From assembly GCF_036245865.1 (NCBI RefSeq), contig NZ_BTTW01000002.1, positions 186,001-250,000 on the forward strand: a stretch of DNA of 64,000 nt, in the 5' to 3' direction. The notes beneath the pieces were generated by a model. The model searched no databases, was not told the DNA's origin, and worked only from the letters and a program-made list of their open reading frames with translations. This stretch comes from Corallococcus caeni (GTDB lineage: Bacteria > Myxococcota > Myxococcia > Myxococcales > Myxococcaceae). Below are positions 17,425 to 26,640 of this stretch, one piece after another (position 1 is the stretch's first letter; every line of letters starts with the position of its first letter). The translations under genes were made by a program, and so were the position numbers.

Positions 17425-19635
17425 TTACTCCGGCTTGGCGCTCACCACGGGGCTGGGGCTCACCGTGCCGCCCTTGTTGCTCGTCTCCATCGAGTCCGCG
17501 ACCAGCTCGGTGATGTCCTTCACCTGGATCTGCTCACGGCCGGTGTCGTTCTTCGCGTCGTTGAGCATGGTGGAGCAGAACGGGCAGGCCACCGCGACGA
17601 TGCCCTTGCCACCCTGCTCCTTGTAGTCGCCCACCATGCCCGGCTTCTTCTTGTCCGCGGCGTCGGGGAACGGCGTGGTCGGGTCCTCCGCGTGCTTCAG
17701 CGTGAGGGCCACCTCGTTCATGCGGTTGTGGTTGATGCGCGTGCCGATGTGCTCTTCCATCCACATCCGGCCGCCACCGGCGCCGCAGCAGAAGCCTTCG
17801 CGCTGGCTGCGCTGCATCTCCACCACCTCCAGGCCCGGGATGCTCTTGAGCACTTCACGGGGCGCGTCGTACACGCCGTTGTGCCGGCCCAGGTAGCAGG
17901 GGTCGTGGTAGGTGAGCTTCGTGCCGGCGTTCATCACCGAGGACAGCCGGATGCGCTTGTCCTTGAGCAGCTCGTTGATGAGCTGCGTGTGGTTGATGAC
18001 GCGGTACTCGCCGCCGAACTCCGGGTACTCGTTCTTGATGGTGTTGAAGCAGTGCGGGCACTGCGTGATGACGGCCTTCACGCCCATCGCGTTCCAGGAC
18101 TCGACGTTCGTCTTGGCCAGCGTCTGGTACAGGTACTCGTTGCCCATGCGGCGCGCGGAGTCGCCGTTGCACATCTCCTGCTTGGACAGCGTCGCGAAGG
18201 ACACGCCCGCCTCGCGCATGATCTTGACCAGCGCGCGGCTCACCTTCTTCTGCTTGTCGTCGTAGCTGCCCGCGCAGCCCACGAAGAACAGGTACTCGTA
18301 CTCGCCGCCGTCACCCCAGGTGGGCAGCGCCAGGTCCTCCGCCCACTCGTCGCGCCGGTCCTGGCCGATGCCCCAGGGGTTGCCCTGGCGCTCCATGCCC
18401 TCGAACACGCGCTGGATTTCGGGCGGGAACTCCGCCTTCACCTGCACCTGGTAGCGGCGCATGTCGATGAGGCGCGGGACGTTCTCGATGAACACCGGGC
18501 AGGCCTGCTCGCACCAGCCGCAGCTCGTGCACGCCCACACCGTCTCCGCCTTCAGCGCGCTGCCGACAATCTCAGGCAGGGGCTCCTTCACGTGGTTGGG
18601 GCCGTAGCCCTCCTCCACCCAGCGCTCGTTGTCCCAGATCCAGTGCTTCAGGTCCTGGTTCACGCCCTTGTGCGTGAGCGGCTTGCCCGTGATGTACGTG
18701 GGACAGTGCGTCTGGCACCGGCCGCACTCCGTACAGGAGTAGAGGTCCAGGCCGTTCTTCCAGGTGAGGTCCTTCACCGTGGCGGCGCCGAACTCCTCCT
18801 TCTCCAGGTTGGGCGTGGGCAGCTTGCCGGTGGAGTGCGTGCGCTGGAAGAAGACGTTGGGCAGGCCCGTGATGATGTGGAAGTGCTTGCCCAGCGGCAG
18901 GAAGTTCAGGAACGCCAGGATGAGGGTCAGGTGGATGAAGAAGCCCGCCACGCCCAGCACGTGCGCCGTCGTGGCGCCCAGGGGCATCATCGCCAGGCCC
19001 ATCAGGCTGGTGACCGGCTCCCACCACACCATCGCGGACGGCGCCGCCGGCACCTGGGTCGCGCCCATGGGCACCTGCTGCGCGGCGGCGTGCGCGGCCA
19101 CCATGTGGCTGCCACCGAACATGAACTCGGTGATCATCAGGCCCGCGATGAAGCCCAGGATGAGGTAGGCCTCCCAGGACTGGGACATGCGGTCCGGCTT
19201 CACCTTCCAGCGCGTCCACACGAAGTACGCCACGCCCGCCAGCGCCAGCGCCGCGACCGTGTCCTTGGCCAGCAGGTACACCTTGTAGAGCAGGAGCAGC
19301 GGCGGGGCTGCGTCCCACGCCGGGTGGGAGAGGTCGGTGAGCACGTCCAGCGCGGTGGACGAGAAGCCCATCACGAACATCATGATGGTGCGCACCGCCA
19401 GCACCATGAACGCCGCGTAGATGAAGATGTGGAACAGGCCCGGCGTGAACTCCTCCGGGTCCACCATGCGCTTCTGGCCCAACCCGAAGCGCACCAGCTG
19501 CGCCACGCGGTAGGGGATGTGGTCCAGCCGGTTCTCCTTCTTCATCGCGAGCAGCACGCCCACGCGGCCGGACATCGTGATGACGAAGACGGAGACGAAG
19601 CCTGCGAGCAGCAGGCCGGTGATGATGGGGTTCAT
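17425..19635 (-). CDS. Membrane-bound heterodisulfide reductase-related Fe-S oxidoreductase (ETF:quinone-type)
   Basis: A 736-residue fusion. The N-terminal ~250 residues hold about six membrane spans of the NarI/DsrM heme-b type with several His residues. Next come two [4Fe-4S] ferredoxin motifs ([12 protein letters not shown] near 300 and [12 protein letters not shown] near 370), then two CCG domains (CNGD...CPHC and [12 protein letters not shown]...CPFC) that bind a noncubane cluster. This domain order matches FadF/YwjF and the EtfAB:menaquinone oxidoreductases, which pass electrons from acyl-CoA dehydrogenases via ETF to the quinone pool. No etfAB or fad genes are adjacent, so the partner is an inference. 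A perfect palindrome lies 92 bases upstream. Confidence 0.87.
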   Translation of the reverse strand: MNPIITGLLLAGFVSVFVITMSGRVGVLLAMKKENRLDHIPYRVAQLVRFGLGQKRMVDPEEFTPGLFHIFIYAAFMVLAVRTIMMFVMGFSSTALDVLTDLSHPAWDAAPPLLLLYKVYLLAKDTVAALALAGVAYFVWTRWKVKPDRMSQSWEAYLILGFIAGLMITEFMFGGSHMVAAHAAAQQVPMGATQVPAAPSAMVWWEPVTSLMGLAMMPLGATTAHVLGVAGFFIHLTLILAFLNFLPLGKHFHIITGLPNVFFQRTHSTGKLPTPNLEKEEFGAATVKDLTWKNGLDLYSCTECGRCQTHCPTYITGKPLTHKGVNQDLKHWIWDNERWVEEGYGPNHVKEPLPEIVGSALKAETVWACTSCGWCEQACPVFIENVPRLIDMRRYQVQVKAEFPPEIQRVFEGMERQGNPWGIGQDRRDEWAEDLALPTWGDGGEYEYLFFVGCAGSYDDKQKKVSRALVKIMREAGVSFATLSKQEMCNGDSARRMGNEYLYQTLAKTNVESWNAMGVKAVITQCPHCFNTIKNEYPEFGGEYRVINHTQLINELLKDKRIRLSSVMNAGTKLTYHDPCYLGRHNGVYDAPREVLKSIPGLEVVEMQRSQREGFCCGAGGGRMWMEEHIGTRINHNRMNEVALTLKHAEDPTTPFPDAADKKKPGMVGDYKEQGGKGIVAVACPFCSTMLNDAKNDTGREQIQVKDITELVADSMETSNKGGTVSPSPVVSAKPE

Positions 19636-20090
19636 GGAACCTCGGGACCCTCTGAGGCCGCACGGCGGGCAACGCCGGGTTGCTGCGCTGCGGCAATTCT
19701 GGAGTGGCAGTCAACCCTAGCAGGGGTGATTCGCGAATCAAGCGCTGTGCGGAAGGCGTGTCCGGCAGCGGTCCCTGCACTGCTTCCAGACCGCCGTCCA
19801 GGCGGGTGCCCTTCTAGCCTCCATCCCCGGCCTTTCGTGCCGGAAACAGCCGCGCCCGTCGTTCCGGAGGGCAGGCTGCCGGGCGTGCGCCGCCAGACGG
19901 TCCCGGAACTTTGGGGTCCCGAGGGCTTTACAAAACAGAGGCGGGCTCCCAACATGTCGGTAAATCGGTCAAGATGAGCTTGTAAAGGGCTCCGCATGGG
20001 GCGGGCCCGGTTGACCGACGCAGGGCGTCCAAGGGGACGCGAGCCGTCAAAGGCCGTACACCCCGTGAATGGAGCGCCGAGGAGCCGGAC
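19636..20090. other. Non-coding gap between divergent genes
   Basis: About 455 bases between the leftward Fe-S oxidoreductase and the rightward 54-residue gene. It contains the palindrome at 19727-19740 and AT-richer patches near 19925-19990. I find no convincing gene in it. Confidence 0.5.
19727..19740. promoter_or_regulatory. Perfect 14-bp palindrome (candidate TetR-type operator)
   Basis: TGATTCGCGAATCA is perfectly symmetric and lies 92 bases before the Fe-S oxidoreductase start. Short perfect palindromes of this kind are typical binding sites for dimeric TetR-family repressors, which often control fatty-acid oxidation genes. No regulator gene is adjacent, so the link is an inference. 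Confidence 0.5.
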
Positions 20091-20255
20091 ATGAGCCACG
20101 ACGAGAGCACGTACCTGGACGAGGGCCGCGAGGACCTGGAGCTGTCTGCCGAGGGCGAGTTCGGCCGGACGGTGTTGCCGCTGGAGCCCACCGAGGACCG
20201 GCGCTGGGGCCACCTGGACGAAGAGGCCTGGGGCGGCTGGCACGTGGCGGAGTGA
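20091..20255 (+). CDS. Small acidic protein (54 residues)
   Basis: A short gene with a good start: GAGGAG lies about six bases before the ATG, and third positions are strongly G/C. The product is very acidic in its first 40 residues (many Asp/Glu) and ends in a Trp/Gly-rich tail (RRWGHLDEEAWGGWHVAE). I do not recognise the family. The layout, an acidic leader followed by an aromatic-rich end, resembles peptide precursors, but no modifying enzyme is adjacent. It could also be a small regulatory protein or a chance frame. Confidence 0.5.
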   Translation: MSHDESTYLDEGREDLELSAEGEFGRTVLPLEPTEDRRWGHLDEEAWGGWHVAE

Positions 20256-20739
20256 ACCGGAGCCCCCGCGGCCGGTGGACTGCGCGGGGGCCCACGTCGA
20301 AGGTCCGGGGGCGCGGCTGGCACTCCTGGAAGCTGATGCAGTGCGGTGAACACCGGTGCTCCCGGCCTTTCGGGCCAGGTCGAGCCTGGGAAGAGCGGTC
20401 CCCGGAAATGACCGGTGCCGGACCCTCCAGAAGTAAATCCGTAAAGGGTTGAACGAATCTGCCGAAACGCGGGTGTCTGTGGGTGACGCAGGGCGTCCCG
20501 AGGCGCGCCGGGTGGGGGCTTGCGGCGTTGATCGCCGGCGAGGGGATGGGGCGCGGGACGGCGGGCCCGGTCGGGCCGGACACGTTGCTTTCACGACCGG
20601 AAACCCGACATCCTCCCAGCAACAGCGACAGGACTTCCGGGCGGACGCGGGCCAGCGCAGGGGCGTCCGGGGCCAGGGGGCCGTGGCGACGAATCGCGGC
20701 GAAAGCGGGATGGGGCCCACCCACCATGCGGGAGTGCGG
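20256..20739. other. Non-coding gap before the VWA gene
   Basis: About 480 bases. Frames through it translate to Arg/Gly/Pro-rich shadow-like sequence. It is less GC-rich around 20410-20460. A GC-rich inverted sequence (GGGCCCGG ... CGGGCC) is near 20560-20580. It presumably contains the promoter of the VWA gene, but no clear motif stands out. Confidence 0.4.
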
Positions 20740-22095
20740 ATGAAGCAGACGGCCTGGGCAGTGGAGCGCGACGCGGAAGGCGGCCGCGAAGTGCTGCTGC
20801 TGGTGACCCTGGAGGCCGAAGCGGAGACGCCTCGGGCCCCGGTGGCGGTGAACCTGGTCATCGACCGCAGCGCGTCCATGCGGGGCGCGCCGCTGGCGGC
20901 GGCGGTGGAGGCGGCGCGCGCGCTGGTGGAGCGCGCGGGGCCCAAGGACTACGTCGGCCTGCTCACCTTCGACGCGGACGCGGAGCAGGTGCTGCCCGTG
21001 CGCGCCATGGAGCCGAGCGCGAAGGCCTCCTTCCTGAAGACGCTGTCGCGCCTGGAGTCCGGCGAGGGCACCGCGCTGCACGAGGCCGTGGAGCAGGGCG
21101 CGGAGGCGGTGCGGCGCGTGCTGGTGCCGGGCGCCCGGCCGCAGCTGCTCATGCTCACCGACGGCGAGCCCTCCGTGGGCCCCACCGCGCTGGGCGAGTT
21201 CAAGGTGCTGGGCCAGCGGGTGCACGACTCCGGCGTGGCGCTGCACGCGCTGGGGCTGGGGCGGCACTACCTGCCCGAAATCCTGGAGGCCCTCACCGGC
21301 CCGTCCGGCACGGGCTTCACGCACGTGGACGACGCGGAAGGGCTGCCGCTGGCGGTGGGCGCGCTGGGGGCGGAGCTGTTCGGCGAGGTCGTGGCGGACG
21401 CGCGCGTGTACGTGCTGCCCACGGGCTTCGCGGACCTGCGCTGCCGGCACCGCTACCCGTCGCGCGTGGAGGGGGACGCGATGAGCGCCGCGCTGGGCGC
21501 GGTGTCCCACGCGTTCCCGCGCCGCGTGCTCTTCGCGGGCGTGCTGGAGAAGGGCGACTGGAACCTCACCGTCACCGCCTCGTACACGGAGAACGGCGAC
21601 ACCCGGCGGCTGTCCGTGCCGGTGACGCGCCTGTTGCCGGACAGCGAGGAGGGCCGCTTCGTGCGCGCGGTGTCCGCGGAGCTGGAGCTGGTCTCCCACG
21701 AGGCCGCCGCGTGGAAGGCGCTCTCCCGCCGCCAGCAGGACGCGGCCGAGCGGGCGCTCGAGGGCGCGGACAAGGGGCTCTACAAGCTGGCCCGCCTGGG
21801 CTCCGCGGACGTCCCCGCGCAGCGGCACGTGGACCGGCTGGCGGACCTGCGCCGGGCCGTGGAGCGCCGGGCGGCCCAGCCGTCCGCCCTGGGGGTGCGC
21901 CGGGCGCAGTCGGAGGTGTCCCGCATCACCATGAGCCGCATCGGGCCGGCGCTTCCCGCCCAGGCCCCGGTGCATGACGGCCCACCCCCGGCCCGCGCCG
22001 CCCTGCCCGCCGTGGCGAACGGCGGTGCGCCGAAGGCGGGGACCCTGGACGGCGCGGCGCTGCTGCCCTGGAAGACGGGCAACACGGAGTCGTAA
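20740..22095 (+). CDS. VWA-domain protein
   Basis: A 451-residue protein starting at ATG 20740, about six bases after GGGAG. It opens directly with a von Willebrand A domain: the MIDAS motif DRSAS near residue 42 and the strand LLMLTDGEPSVG near 135, so a divalent metal site is predicted. The second half is beta-rich (YVLPTGFADLRCRHRYPSRVEG) and then helical. There is no signal peptide, so it is probably cytoplasmic. The C-terminal 70 residues are Pro/Ala-rich. Related soluble VWA proteins act as scaffolds; no MoxR ATPase is next to it. Confidence 0.88.
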   Translation: MKQTAWAVERDAEGGREVLLLVTLEAEAETPRAPVAVNLVIDRSASMRGAPLAAAVEAARALVERAGPKDYVGLLTFDADAEQVLPVRAMEPSAKASFLKTLSRLESGEGTALHEAVEQGAEAVRRVLVPGARPQLLMLTDGEPSVGPTALGEFKVLGQRVHDSGVALHALGLGRHYLPEILEALTGPSGTGFTHVDDAEGLPLAVGALGAELFGEVVADARVYVLPTGFADLRCRHRYPSRVEGDAMSAALGAVSHAFPRRVLFAGVLEKGDWNLTVTASYTENGDTRRLSVPVTRLLPDSEEGRFVRAVSAELELVSHEAAAWKALSRRQQDAAERALEGADKGLYKLARLGSADVPAQRHVDRLADLRRAVERRAAQPSALGVRRAQSEVSRITMSRIGPALPAQAPVHDGPPPARAALPAVANGGAPKAGTLDGAALLPWKTGNTES

Positions 22096-22261
22096 CCGCC
22101 CGGAGTCCTTGAACGTACGAAGGAAGGCGCGGGGCCGGTGTTGGCCCCTGACGCCGGGCGTGCGGGCGTGCGGAATGCCCGGCTGCCCGGAAGGTTGAGT
22201 GCACCCTGTGGGGACGCATCCCAGGTAGCACGGCGTTTCCAGGTGGATTAACGGGAGTCGC

Positions 22262-24586
22262 ATGACGCATCCGTGGAGCAAGAGGTCTGGAAGCCGGCTC
22301 GGTGGGCTGGGCGCGGTGGGCGCGTTGCTGTTGGCGACGGTGGCCCAGGCCGCGCTGCCGTCCACCGCCGTGGGCAGCACCGCGCCGGACGAGGGTGACC
22401 CGCGCCTGGAGGGCGCGCTGCTCCTGGACGCCACGCAGGTGAAGGCGGGCGGCGACTTCCGCGTGGGCGTGCGCCTGCGGCTGGACCCGGAGTGGCACGT
22501 CTACTGGAAGAACCCCGGTGACTCCGGCCTGGCCACGGACGTGGCGTGGGACGCGCCGGGCATCACGGTGGGCGACCTGCGCTGGCCCTTCCCCAGCACG
22601 TTCCGCACGCCGGACGGCTTCATCACCACGCACGGCTACCACGACGAGGTGCTGCTGTTCGCGCCCGCGCACGTGTCCGACAAGGCCACGGGCACGCTGA
22701 CGGTGTCGACGGCGGTGGACGCGCTCGCGTGCAAGGTGCACTGCATCCCCGCGCAGCTGGTGCTGTCGCGCACGGTGCCGGTGGGGCCGGAGACGGTGCT
22801 GGACGCGGAGTTCGCGCCGCGGTTCGACGCCGCGCAGGCCCAGGTGCCGGTGCCCGCGGGGGCGCAAGGCGCGCCGCGGGTGGCCCTGGCGCTGGATGGC
22901 ACGTCGCTCACCGCCGGCAAGCCGTTCACCGGCACGCTCACCGTGACGACGGCGGACGGCAAGCCCTTCGCGGGCAACGTGGAGGATGACTTCTTCGTGC
23001 CCGGCCGCATCGCGGGCGTGGACAGCGTGACGCTGAAGCGCAAGGGGCCGGGGACGTTCGCGCTGGAGGGCCAGGCGTCGTCGGTGGTGCCCAAGAGTGA
23101 GCCCCGGCTCACGGGCGCGCTGCGCCTGGGCACGAAGGCCACGGGCTTCACGGCGGTGGAGGTGGACACGGCGCTCGCGCCGGTGGTGGCGGCGGCCGGG
23201 GCTCCGGTGGCGGGCGCGGACCCCTTGAAGGTCCCGTCGGTGAAGGACGCGCTGGGCAAGGTGAAGCCCGCGGTGGCGGCGGCGCCGGTGGCGGCCGAGG
23301 CGCCCATGGGGCTGGGGCTCGCGCTGCTGTTCGCGTTCCTGGGCGGCGCGCTGCTCAACCTGATGCCGTGCGTGTTCCCGGTGCTGGCCATCAAGGCGTA
23401 CGGCTTCACGCGGATGGTGGCGGAGGAGAAGGGCAAGGTCGCGCCGCACGCGGCGGCGTACGCGGGCGGCATCCTGGCGACGATGCTGCTCCTGGCGGGC
23501 GCGGTGCTGGCGGTGCGCGCGGGCGGCAACAGCGTGGGCTGGGGCTTCCAGTTCCAGGAGCCGCTGTTCGTCGCGGGCGTGAGCGCGGTGGTGGTGGCGT
23601 TCGCGCTCAACCTGTTCGGCGTCTACACGCTGGGCACGGACGGCACGGCGCTGGCGGGCAAGGTGGACCAGAGCCACGGCCTGCTGCGCAGCGCGGGCGA
23701 GGGCGTGCTCGCGGTGGTGCTCGCGACGCCGTGCTCGGCGCCGCTCCTGGGCACGGCGGTGGGCTTCGCCTTCGCGGCGGGCGCGGCCACGGTGGTGGCG
23801 GTGTTCGTGGCGCTGGGGCTGGGGCTGGCGCTGCCCTTCTGCCTGCTGGTGCTGGTGCCGGGGCTGGCGAAGCGGCTGCCCAAGCCGGGCATGTGGATGG
23901 AGCGCGGCAAGCAGTTCCTGGGCTTCGCGCTCTTGGGCACGACGGTGTGGCTGGTGTGGGTGATGGGCGGGCTGGCCGGCGTGGACGGCATGGCGCGGCT
24001 GCTCGCGTTCCTCATCGCGGTGGGCCTGGGCACGTGGCTGTACGGCCAGTCGCAGGGGCTGGAGGGCGGGCGCCGGGGCGTGACGGTGGCGCTGGCGGTG
24101 CTCGTGCTGGTGGGCGCGGGCGCGGTGGCGCTGCGCTTCGAGGAGGCGCAGGCGTCGCTGGAGACGCGCGGCGCGGTGGCGTCGTCGCATGGCGGCTCTC
24201 AGCCGTGGGACGAGGCGGCGGTGACGGCGGCGCTGGCGGCGGGGCAGCCGGTGTTCGTGGACTTCACGGCGGACTGGTGCCTCACGTGCAAGTTCAACGA
24301 GCGCACCGTGCTGTCGCGCGACGACGTGCGGCAGGCGTTCCTGAAGCACAACGTGGCCTTCTTCGTGGCGGACTGGACGCGGCGGGACGCGCGCATCACC
24401 ACGAAGCTGGCGGAGCACGGCCGCGCGGGCGTGCCCATGTACCTGGTGCTGAGCCCGGGCGCGCCGGACAAGCCGGAGGTGCTCAACGAGCTGCTCACCG
24501 CGGACAGCGTCATCCAGGCGGTGCAGCGCGCGGCGGAGTGTGGGTCGCCGTTGAAGGGTGGCTCGGTGGTGTGTGCCCGGCCTTGA
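22262..24586 (+). CDS. dsbD: Thiol:disulfide interchange protein, DsbD/ScsB-like
   Basis: A 774-residue inner-membrane reductant conductor that moves electrons from cytoplasmic thioredoxin to periplasmic thiols. Order: signal peptide ending AQAA; an N-terminal periplasmic domain of over 300 residues containing LDPEWHVYWKNPGDSGL, typical of the ScsB/DsbD-alpha type; the DsbD membrane domain with its Cys pair C370 (LMPCVFP) and C491 (TPCSAPL); and a C-terminal thioredoxin domain with C673/C676 in DWCLTCKFNE. GGGAG precedes the ATG. The next gene, 67 bases on, is a periplasmic thioredoxin-fold protein and a likely electron acceptor. Confidence 0.93.
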   Translation: MTHPWSKRSGSRLGGLGAVGALLLATVAQAALPSTAVGSTAPDEGDPRLEGALLLDATQVKAGGDFRVGVRLRLDPEWHVYWKNPGDSGLATDVAWDAPGITVGDLRWPFPSTFRTPDGFITTHGYHDEVLLFAPAHVSDKATGTLTVSTAVDALACKVHCIPAQLVLSRTVPVGPETVLDAEFAPRFDAAQAQVPVPAGAQGAPRVALALDGTSLTAGKPFTGTLTVTTADGKPFAGNVEDDFFVPGRIAGVDSVTLKRKGPGTFALEGQASSVVPKSEPRLTGALRLGTKATGFTAVEVDTALAPVVAAAGAPVAGADPLKVPSVKDALGKVKPAVAAAPVAAEAPMGLGLALLFAFLGGALLNLMPCVFPVLAIKAYGFTRMVAEEKGKVAPHAAAYAGGILATMLLLAGAVLAVRAGGNSVGWGFQFQEPLFVAGVSAVVVAFALNLFGVYTLGTDGTALAGKVDQSHGLLRSAGEGVLAVVLATPCSAPLLGTAVGFAFAAGAATVVAVFVALGLGLALPFCLLVLVPGLAKRLPKPGMWMERGKQFLGFALLGTTVWLVWVMGGLAGVDGMARLLAFLIAVGLGTWLYGQSQGLEGGRRGVTVALAVLVLVGAGAVALRFEEAQASLETRGAVASSHGGSQPWDEAAVTAALAAGQPVFVDFTADWCLTCKFNERTVLSRDDVRQAFLKHNVAFFVADWTRRDARITTKLAEHGRAGVPMYLVLSPGAPDKPEVLNELLTADSVIQAVQRAAECGSPLKGGSVVCARP

Positions 24587-24653
24587 GCTGGGATTGAAGT
24601 CGGGGTTGTGTTGTTCGTTGGGACGCAGCGTTCAATTCACTGGAGGTTCCGTC

Positions 24654-25241
24654 ATGAAGCAGGTCTTCAAGGCACTGGCTCTCACCGCGGCGTTCGTGTC
24701 CGCGCCCGTCTTCGCCGCTGACACCGCGGAGGTGGGCAAGCCCGCTCCGGCGTTCACGCTGAAGGACGAGGCGGGCAAGGCCCACTCGCTGTCCGAGTAC
24801 AAGGGCAAGGTGGTGGTGCTCGAGTGGACGAACCCGGAGTGCCCGTTCGTGAAGCGGCACTACGAGGCCAAGACGATGCAGAACACGCAGAAGGGCTTCG
24901 ACGCGAAGAAGGTGGTGTGGCTGACGGTGGACTCGTCCTCCACGCACGACGCGAAGAGCGCGGCGGAGTGGAAGAAGAAGGAGGGCCTCAGCCAGCCGGT
25001 GCTCATCGACACGGACGGCAAGGTGGGCAAGAGCTACGCGGCGAAGACGACGCCGCACATGTACGTCATCGACGCGCAGGGCGTGGTCCGCTACGCGGGC
25101 GCCATCGACAACGACCCGCGCGGCAAGGAAGCCACCAAGGTGAACTACGTGCAGACGGCGGTGGACGCGCTGCTCAACGGCAAGCAGGTCCCCACCGCGA
25201 CCTCCGAGCCCTACGGCTGCTCCGTGAAGTACAAGAGCTGA
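24654..25241 (+). CDS. Periplasmic thioredoxin/redoxin-family protein
   Basis: A 195-residue exported protein: signal peptide to about residue 22 (VFAA), then an AhpC/TSA-type redoxin fold (VGKPAPAFTLKDEAGK). The active-site region is TNPECPFVKRHY, with a single Cys (C63) instead of CxxC. A second conserved Cys lies near the C-terminus (C189 in YGCSVKY), an arrangement I know from this family, where the two may form the resolving pair. The start has GGAGG seven bases upstream. It follows dsbD and ends at a strong terminator, so the two probably form a reducing unit. Confidence 0.9.
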   Translation: MKQVFKALALTAAFVSAPVFAADTAEVGKPAPAFTLKDEAGKAHSLSEYKGKVVVLEWTNPECPFVKRHYEAKTMQNTQKGFDAKKVVWLTVDSSSTHDAKSAAEWKKKEGLSQPVLIDTDGKVGKSYAAKTTPHMYVIDAQGVVRYAGAIDNDPRGKEATKVNYVQTAVDALLNGKQVPTATSEPYGCSVKYKS

Positions 25242-25265
25242 GCCGCCGCGCGTCGTGAGGTTCCA

Positions 25266-25306
25266 GGGCCCGTGTCCCCGCGAAGGGACACGGGCCCTTT
25301 CATTTA
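25266..25306 (+). terminator. Strong intrinsic terminator
   Basis: Perfect 13-bp arms GGGCCCGTGTCCC (25266-25278) and GGGACACGGGCCC (25285-25297) with a 6-base loop, followed by TTTCATTT. It ends the dsbD-redoxin unit. Confidence 0.95.
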
Positions 25307-25325
25307 CAGCACCTGACATAAGCAA

Positions 25326-25712
25326 ATGCCAATCTCTGATCTCCAAGACGTTGCGAGGACTGATGCCGAGGCCAGGTTTCTTGAGGCTCTGCTGCATCTC
25401 CAACCCGAGCTTGATGTGTGGCGGCACGAGACCGCCGAGGGACATCCGTGGCTCATCGTGTCGATGGACTTCGTCGAGGGCGGATCAGTTCGCGACACAC
25501 TGCGACTCGACTTCGATGGCCGAGCGATTCGTGGTGGCTGGAGTCCAGGTCTTCTAAACTGGGACGATGGGGTCCCGGCGCAAGAAGCAGGCGTTGACGT
25601 AGGACCCCCTGATGGAATCGAGATTGAACAGGGGGCTCCTGCGGAGCTGGCAGCAGTTGCGGCTTCCTGGTTCGCACGGCACGTTCGCCAGTGGAAAAGC
25701 AGTCCAAGGTGA
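25326..25712 (+). CDS. Hypothetical protein (accessory)
   Basis: A 128-residue soluble protein that I do not recognise. It has a helical start (DAEARFLEALLHLQPELDVW), a beta-rich centre (SVRDTLRLDFDGRAIRGGW) and a Trp-containing end. This composition is like small immunity-type proteins of myxobacteria, but that is only a resemblance. No clear ribosome-binding site precedes the ATG, and codon use is less GC-extreme than in the neighbours. It sits between a strong terminator and an insertion-sequence remnant, so it belongs to an accessory patch. Confidence 0.5.
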   Translation: MPISDLQDVARTDAEARFLEALLHLQPELDVWRHETAEGHPWLIVSMDFVEGGSVRDTLRLDFDGRAIRGGWSPGLLNWDDGVPAQEAGVDVGPPDGIEIEQGAPAELAAVAASWFARHVRQWKSSPR

Positions 25713-25767
25713 GCCGGTTGGAACCTCTGACAGCACCTGCCGAAAGTCAGGGCTGGGCTGGCCGAGC

Positions 25768-25962
25768 GCAAGGGGCATCCTCTCAGCTTGTGGTGCCTGG
25801 TCCGCGAACTCGTGTTGGGTCGTAGAGCGCACGCTGGCGTGGAAGAACCAACTGCGACAACTTCGAGTCCGCGAAGAGCGTAGGGACGACGTCCACTTCG
25901 GCTTCCGCGTCCTCGGTTGCTGCGTCATGCTCCTACGGCGCCTCTGTCCTGGCATTTGTTAG
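25768..25962 (+). pseudogene. Remnant of an IS5-family transposase (C-terminal end)
   Basis: The last ~65 codons of this frame resemble the end of IS5/IS427-type DDE transposases: ARGI, then WVVERTLAW (which contains the catalytic Glu), LRQLRVREERRDDVHFGF and a hydrophobic end LGCCVMLLRRL. The upstream part of the transposase is missing, and the sequence just before is broken across frames. No intact terminal repeats are evident, so the element is dead. Confidence 0.62.
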
Positions 25963-26045
25963 GAGCTGTTCGCGTCGGACTGACACCCAGACCGGGGGTG
26001 TCGATATTGGCGTTGTCCTTTTTCTTCGGGAAATTTCGTACCACC

Positions 26046-26628
26046 ATGCCTGCCGCCGTCCATCCTGTACTGGAACCGGGCCGCGTCTACCGGACGAAGG
26101 AGCTGGCCCCGTGGGGGGCGAACGCTCCCCCGGCTGGCCCGGCGGCTGGTGGGCGAGGGCGTGCTGGTGCCACTGGCACACGGGCTCTATGCCTGCCCGA
26201 AGCGGGGACGCTTCGGCGTGGTGGCGCCGTCTGACGAAGCCATCATGAAGGCGTTCCTGGAGGGCAGTCCGTTCGTCTTCACCGGGCCTGACCGGTGGAA
26301 TGCGCTCGGATTGGGCTCCACCGCGGTCTTTGCTTCGGCGCTCGTCTACAACACGAAGCGCTCGGGTCGCTTCGAGTTGGGAGGCAGGACCTTCGAGCTG
26401 CGGCGGGTCGCCTTCCCCCAGCCCCCGACACCGGAATGGTTCGTGGTGGACCTCTTCGAGAATGCGGGGAGCGTCAGTGTCGTGCCGGCCGCCCTGTCGC
26501 GTGCATTGACGCGCGCGTTGAAGCGAGGCGCGTTCGATGCCCGGCGGCTGGGAAAGATGTCTGACCGGTTTGGCAGGCAGAGCACGCGTGAGTGGATCCA
26601 CGACGCGATCCGCTCTGCCTCTGCATGA
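26046..26628 (+). pseudogene. Frameshifted AbiEi-like (type IV antitoxin / DUF6088-like) gene
   Basis: The first frame (ATG 26046) reads MPAAVHPVLEPGRVYRTKELAPWGANAP and then loses sense at a run of five C at 26127-26131. Dropping one C continues it as RLARRLVGEGVLVPLAHGLYACP and on to the stop at 26628, an intact 193-residue protein with the winged-helix start and AbiEi-like body. This is therefore a one-base insertion, either a real mutation or an assembly error. No AbiEii toxin follows. The inverted repeat GACACCC-N7-GGGTGTC (25982-26002) upstream could be the autoregulatory operator typical of AbiEi. Confidence 0.75.
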
Positions 26629-26640
26629 CTTCACCCGGTT

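Noticed and set aside
17692-19977. 761-codon open frame on the plus strand opposite the Fe-S oxidoreductase
   Set aside because: Shadow composition (His/Val/Arg-rich), no motifs; the opposite strand has clear Fe-S motifs.
21926-24418. 830-codon open frame on the minus strand opposite dsbD
   Set aside because: Arg/His/Gln-rich shadow; the plus-strand gene has all DsbD cysteines.
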